IMG/VR virus record: IMGVR_UViG_3300000116_000069
Span: 1 to 32,184 of that record
Reading direction: 5' to 3' (one strand)
DNA length: 32,184 nucleotides
Source: a virus
Shown here: piece after piece, positions 28,419 to 32,184 of the stretch
How positions within the stretch are numbered: position 1 is the first letter of the stretch
How the letters are laid out: every line of letters begins with the position of its first letter
Notes under the pieces: generated by a model
The model's input: the letters and a program-made list of their open reading frames with translations, nothing else
Databases searched by the model: none
What the model was told of the DNA's origin: nothing
Translations under genes and position numbers: made by a program

Positions 28419-31400
28419 TTATTGATTTTGTTGTTGGTATGCTTCTAATTCTTCTTCAGCTTTTTGATCTAAACCTCTTTCATAATCTTCTAATTCTTTT
28501 TCATATTTTTCCATTAATTCGTTTTGTGCAATATTTCTTGCTGTTCTAAATGCTTTTAAAATTCTCATATTTCCCCAATCAGGGCTAGTAGCTATTCCTT
28601 CTTGCCAATCTCTATTTAAAGATTTGCCATTAGGCGTTAACATTTCTTCTGATAATATTTCAAAAGCCAACTCACCCGCTCTTTTATCAAAAAAATCTTT
28701 TTTTTCTGGGCTTAATTTAATAGCATCATGTTTTTTAAATAATTTTAATTTATCTGGATGCGGTGATACATTTGTTCGCAAACGTATAATTTCATCATTT
28801 ACAGGGTTTGTTTCTATAGCTGACATTGTAATAGGTGATATAATGTCTGGCCCTAATGCAGGATCATACATAATTTTTTTACCCCAGATATTTCTTCTAG
28901 GTGGTAATGTTTTACTATATACTGGAGTACGAGATTTTATTCTGTCTAACAAACTGCGCGTATGTCGAATTGTATCATCTACATAAGTACGATTTACTTG
29001 ACCAACTACAGAAGGCACAACGCTTCGTGCAAAATCTTCTAACACTTTAGGCCCATATTTACTTGGATCACGCACCGCATCCATAAAAGTTGCTGTGCCT
29101 TGTAGCATTGTTTTATTAGTTAACATATACCCCATAGAAGCTGCTGCTCCTGCAACAATTTCCCATGCTTCATCATCAGTTGCTTCTCCTGTTTCCATAA
29201 CTTCGTGTATTTCAGCAACCAAAGAGAATAATGTTGCCATAGGTTCAGCACCTGTATAATTGTAATAAGTATTGCCAAATTTAATAGAATATGGGCGCCA
29301 GTCATTGTCCATCATAAATTGTCGCATTTCAGCATCTCTAGGCCCACCACCTGTAATACGACCTTCCATAGCTAACGCCATACCTGCCATCATAACAGAA
29401 CTGCCCATAGCTATTCTACCTCTTGCCATATCACCGTCAGCACCACCTTTTTTTAGCATAGCTTTAGTATCACCCAATAAAGCGCCAACAGGCGAATGGT
29501 CAGATACATATTTTACCATGTTTACAGGTGTTTTAAAAAACGGAACAAACCAACGCATAATAGGAACACGCGCTGCTTTACCTATTGTTTTTCCGTATTT
29601 ACCTAAATCTGCTTGTAACGCTACATATTTAGCAACGGTCTCTCCTTGATCAATAGCATTAGCAGGAGGATTTATAAGAAAGTCTGATATATGTTCTGCA
29701 AAAGCATCTGGGTTTTTATCTAACCCTTTAGTTAATCCATCACGATACGCTAACTTATATAACTCCATGCGATTAGCCATAACTTTCCAATACGCATCTT
29801 CAAATTGTAACGCTCTTGTAGGCGCTCTACCTATAGTAACAACATTACCTAAAACATTAACAGCTTGACCTGTTAGACCTGATGCGCCAAACGCTTCCGC
29901 AGAAAACGAATTTTCTCTTTGTTTATGATAATCTATTTTACTACCGCTTAATAAACTTGATGTGTCTGATGGATTAGTAAAACTACGACCAGCTAATTGC
30001 CATGCTTCTCTTTGCACCGTCATAGCTGCAAACATAGATGCTTGTACTTCTCCCCAACGCACACCATCTGTTGCACCTGTTAAACTTCTACGAACTGATC
30101 CAAAACCTGCTGCTATTGCAGTATTAGGAACTGTAGCAAATGTTGTTACAAAAGTTCCTACTGTATTTCTAAAATGTGTAACAGGGCTACTTAATAAAAT
30201 ATTAATCCACGCTTCATAAGCAGCATTAGTAAATTTTTTAAATTTACCAATATCTTGTGCATATCGTAATCTTTGCGCTGTTCCTGAAGGCAAATCTAAA
30301 TAAGCTGATATTGCAGCATCTAAATGTTCTTCTCCTCCAAATTCATCTGCTAATCCAGTTAAATCTTTATTAATAAGTTTAGCGCCTTCTTCACCTTCAA
30401 CATTTCGAGCCGCTATATTAAATTGCCCTAATGCTCTAGCAATTTCTGTTTGCGATCCTTTAATTTGTGCTTGTAAATTACCTACTAAAGTTAATTGTCT
30501 TTTAAAATTTAATTTTTCTGCTTTTCCTCCTTCACTAGCAATTTTTGCTAATTTGTCTAATTTAGCAGCTTCTGTTACTAATAAATCTCTTGCAGACAAC
30601 ATAGTTTCGGCTAAACCCATGCCTTCAATATTAATAGTGCCGCCCATTTTTCTATTCAAAATAGCTTGCGTTAATTTTTCAGGTCTCATTCCAATTAGTT
30701 CTGCTAACTGTCTTTGAGCTTCTTGAGTAACAACTCCTCTATTTTCTTTAGTTATTTTGCCTTTATAACGCTGACTTGTTGCTTCTATGCCTGCAACTAC
30801 ACTATCTTCATTAGGTAAATTTTTTGCATTAAAATCTGTTAACCCACCAGATATTAAATCGGTGCGTTTAGGTTCTAATAAACTTGTTATAACAGTAGCT
30901 GTATCTTTATCATTAGCATTAAATATACGAGTTGTATTTTGTTCGTCTATGCCAAAACTATTAACTATTTGTTGTGTTTCAATATCTTCTGCAGCTTGTC
31001 CTAAAATTGGCTGTTCTTCAACATCTGGTTTAGGCCGTATTTCCTGAAATCTTTTATTTGCGTCTTTACGGTTAGTAAATGTTTCTAATGGTTTATTTGT
31101 TTTTGTGTCTATAATAGCAAATTCTTTTTTATTTATTCTTTCAACTTTAAAAGGTTTTTTATCGCTATCTATTACTTTAGTTGTAATAACATCTTTAACA
31201 GGTTCACCTGTTTCTATTCGTTTAGCTTTTTCTCTGCGTTTTATTTCCGCTTGTTCTAATATGTTGCCACGGCTTACTTTTTGTCCAGCTTCATCTACTA
31301 ACGATCCACCTAAACGGTTTGTAATCCACTCACCAGAAAAAAAATTACTTATTTGTTTGCTGCCCCATATTCCTAAATTTCTGGTTGCACTATTAGCAAT

Positions 31401-31529
31401 ATCAAATTCTTCTGGTTGTGGAGATGAAGGTGTTATTAAGTCAAATGGATTTTCTTCTACTGTACCATCTTCCATACCAGTTTTTTCGTCAGGAGCAATT
31501 TCCTGCGCGTTTAATTGATTTATAGCCAT
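28419..31529 (-). CDS. Internal virion / DNA-ejection protein
   Basis: 1036 residues. The central part is hydrophobic and helical, with FFKTPVNMVKYVSDHSPVG and MAGMALAMEGRITGGGPRDA; the N-terminus is charged and the C-terminus a long charged helix (ENELMEKYEKELEDYERGL-type). The order, fibre gene downstream and large virion gene upstream, is that of T7-like internal core proteins (gp15/gp16 class), which are ejected and form a conduit through the envelope. The F-F-K-T-P-V-N-M and P-R-D-A-x-x-R motifs recur in internal core proteins of marine podoviruses by my recollection. ATG preceded by GGAAAAATT. Confidence 0.65.
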   Translation of the reverse strand: MAINQLNAQEIAPDEKTGMEDGTVEENPFDLITPSSPQPEEFDIANSATRNLGIWGSKQISNFFSGEWITNRLGGSLVDEAGQKVSRGNILEQAEIKRREKAKRIETGEPVKDVITTKVIDSDKKPFKVERINKKEFAIIDTKTNKPLETFTNRKDANKRFQEIRPKPDVEEQPILGQAAEDIETQQIVNSFGIDEQNTTRIFNANDKDTATVITSLLEPKRTDLISGGLTDFNAKNLPNEDSVVAGIEATSQRYKGKITKENRGVVTQEAQRQLAELIGMRPEKLTQAILNRKMGGTINIEGMGLAETMLSARDLLVTEAAKLDKLAKIASEGGKAEKLNFKRQLTLVGNLQAQIKGSQTEIARALGQFNIAARNVEGEEGAKLINKDLTGLADEFGGEEHLDAAISAYLDLPSGTAQRLRYAQDIGKFKKFTNAAYEAWINILLSSPVTHFRNTVGTFVTTFATVPNTAIAAGFGSVRRSLTGATDGVRWGEVQASMFAAMTVQREAWQLAGRSFTNPSDTSSLLSGSKIDYHKQRENSFSAEAFGASGLTGQAVNVLGNVVTIGRAPTRALQFEDAYWKVMANRMELYKLAYRDGLTKGLDKNPDAFAEHISDFLINPPANAIDQGETVAKYVALQADLGKYGKTIGKAARVPIMRWFVPFFKTPVNMVKYVSDHSPVGALLGDTKAMLKKGGADGDMARGRIAMGSSVMMAGMALAMEGRITGGGPRDAEMRQFMMDNDWRPYSIKFGNTYYNYTGAEPMATLFSLVAEIHEVMETGEATDDEAWEIVAGAAASMGYMLTNKTMLQGTATFMDAVRDPSKYGPKVLEDFARSVVPSVVGQVNRTYVDDTIRHTRSLLDRIKSRTPVYSKTLPPRRNIWGKKIMYDPALGPDIISPITMSAIETNPVNDEIIRLRTNVSPHPDKLKLFKKHDAIKLSPEKKDFFDKRAGELAFEILSEEMLTPNGKSLNRDWQEGIATSPDWGNMRILKAFRTARNIAQNELMEKYEKELEDYERGLDQKAEEELEAYQQQNQ

Positions 31530-31552
31530 AATTTTTCCGTTATTTTTTTAAT

Positions 31553-32184
31553 TTATTTAGATTTTTTTTTAAACTCATCTGATCTTATAATATCTTCTGG
31601 TTCAAAAATAACTGTTTCATCTCCAAGAGTTGCGCCTTTGTAACCCCTTTTTTGTAATGCTTTTGTTAATTTGTCAGCATTATCTCCACGCCCACCTTGT
31701 CTAATATAATCAGTAAAAGAATAATCCGCAGAATCGTTAAGGCCTTTAAATTCAGGGGATATATTATTATCTATTAATTTGCTTTCATTTCTTAATTCAG
31801 AAATAAATCTATCGTAGGCATTATCAAAAGCCTCTTTTTTTGTAGTAGGAACATTACCAGCATATGATATATAATTTTCAATATATGTGTCTTTATAATG
31901 TATTCCATCTTTAAAAGTTTCTATTCTATACAACCATCCATCAGTTCCATCTGAATTTTGAAATGGCATATATTTACCTTTATTTTTAATATGTTTGTCA
32001 GCTTTTTTATGTATTTCTAATGCTTTAGTATTAATATCATCTAACATACCTATTTTTTCTAATTTATCAGCCCATTGAATATATTGCTCTCCGCCCATAA
32101 AAGCTGATGAAGTTCCTTCTTTTTTGTTTAAATCAAATATTTTTCCTTTTTTATAATATTCATTTACATTTTTTCCATAATAAC
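31553..32184 (-). CDS. Partial large virion protein with ART-like C-terminal domain
   Basis: The frame is open to the window edge (32184), continuing upstream of the first ATG at 32098 with codons for GKNVNEYYKKGKIFDL, so it is the 3' end of a larger gene. The C-terminal 60 residues (RQGGRGDNADKLTKALQKR, GYKGATLGDETVIFEPEDI) resemble the terminal part of ADP-ribosyltransferase-like PolyVal domains (G-Y-x-G ... x-x-x-F-x-P-x-x-I). Such domains occur in ejected polyvalent proteins. The catalytic N-terminal part of an ART domain would lie outside the window, so activity cannot be judged. Confidence 0.5.
   Translation of the reverse strand, partial: YYGKNVNEYYKKGKIFDLNKKEGTSSAFMGGEQYIQWADKLEKIGMLDDINTKALEIHKKADKHIKNKGKYMPFQNSDGTDGWLYRIETFKDGIHYKDTYIENYISYAGNVPTTKKEAFDNAYDRFISELRNESKLIDNNISPEFKGLNDSADYSFTDYIRQGGRGDNADKLTKALQKRGYKGATLGDETVIFEPEDIIRSDEFKKKSK

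Noticed and set aside
1-32184. CRISPR arrays and insertion sequences
   Set aside because: No regularly spaced direct repeats with unique spacers and no transposase-like ORF or terminal inverted repeats were seen; the repeats found are within coding domains or operators.

Overview
The window is most of the genome of a temperate, AT-rich, T7-like (short-tailed) tailed phage or prophage, most likely from a marine bacterium. This rests on a podovirus morphogenesis set (terminase, head-tail connector portal, scaffold, capsid, gp11/gp12-like tail tube proteins, internal virion proteins, T7-type tail fibre), a tyrosine integrase, and a Cro-like repressor region. The marine origin is inference, from low G+C, LamG/SPRY-type fibre domains and a cassette of secreted/membrane proteins that resembles marine phage genomes. 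No RNA polymerase or DNA polymerase gene is present. Both window ends lie inside minus-strand virion genes, so one late region probably runs off the left end and re-enters at the right end of a circular or permuted genome.

Layout. (1) 1-10297, minus strand: late operon read right to left: terS, a 282-bp noncoding gap, terL, two Pro/Gly-rich small proteins, portal, small basic proteins, scaffold, major capsid, a probable decoration protein, gp11-like adaptor, gp12-like nozzle and the start of a gp13-like gene. Terminator hairpins flank the capsid block, and another sits just upstream of terS. (2) 10424-11184, plus strand: two unidentified small genes behind a promoter divergent from terS. (3) 11192-14112, minus strand: Cro-like regulator, VRR-NUC nuclease, C5 cytosine methyltransferase with a second full-length ORF in another frame, small proteins, and a DUF6362-like regulator. 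A consensus promoter and palindromic repeats lie inside this block. (4) 14119-14261: divergent regulatory region. (5) 14290-18191, plus strand: PD-(D/E)XK exonuclease, small proteins, Erf/Sak-like annealing protein, wHTH excisionase-like protein, terminator, integrase. (6) 18188-23312, minus strand: lysis and envelope block (lysozyme, SNase, spanin-like pair, holin-like membrane proteins, secreted proteins, fibre chaperone-like protein). (7) 23335-32184, minus strand: two tail-fibre-type proteins and two internal virion proteins, the last truncated by the window edge.

How it works together. The repressor region at 14.1 kb probably decides between the leftward regulator/nuclease/methyltransferase operon and the rightward recombination/integration operon. 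Late genes are read leftward from near 10.35 kb, where a terminator-like hairpin in front of terS suggests control by antitermination. The most unusual element is the methyltransferase locus, where two ORFs of about 375 codons on the same strand overlap almost completely and both look protein-like.
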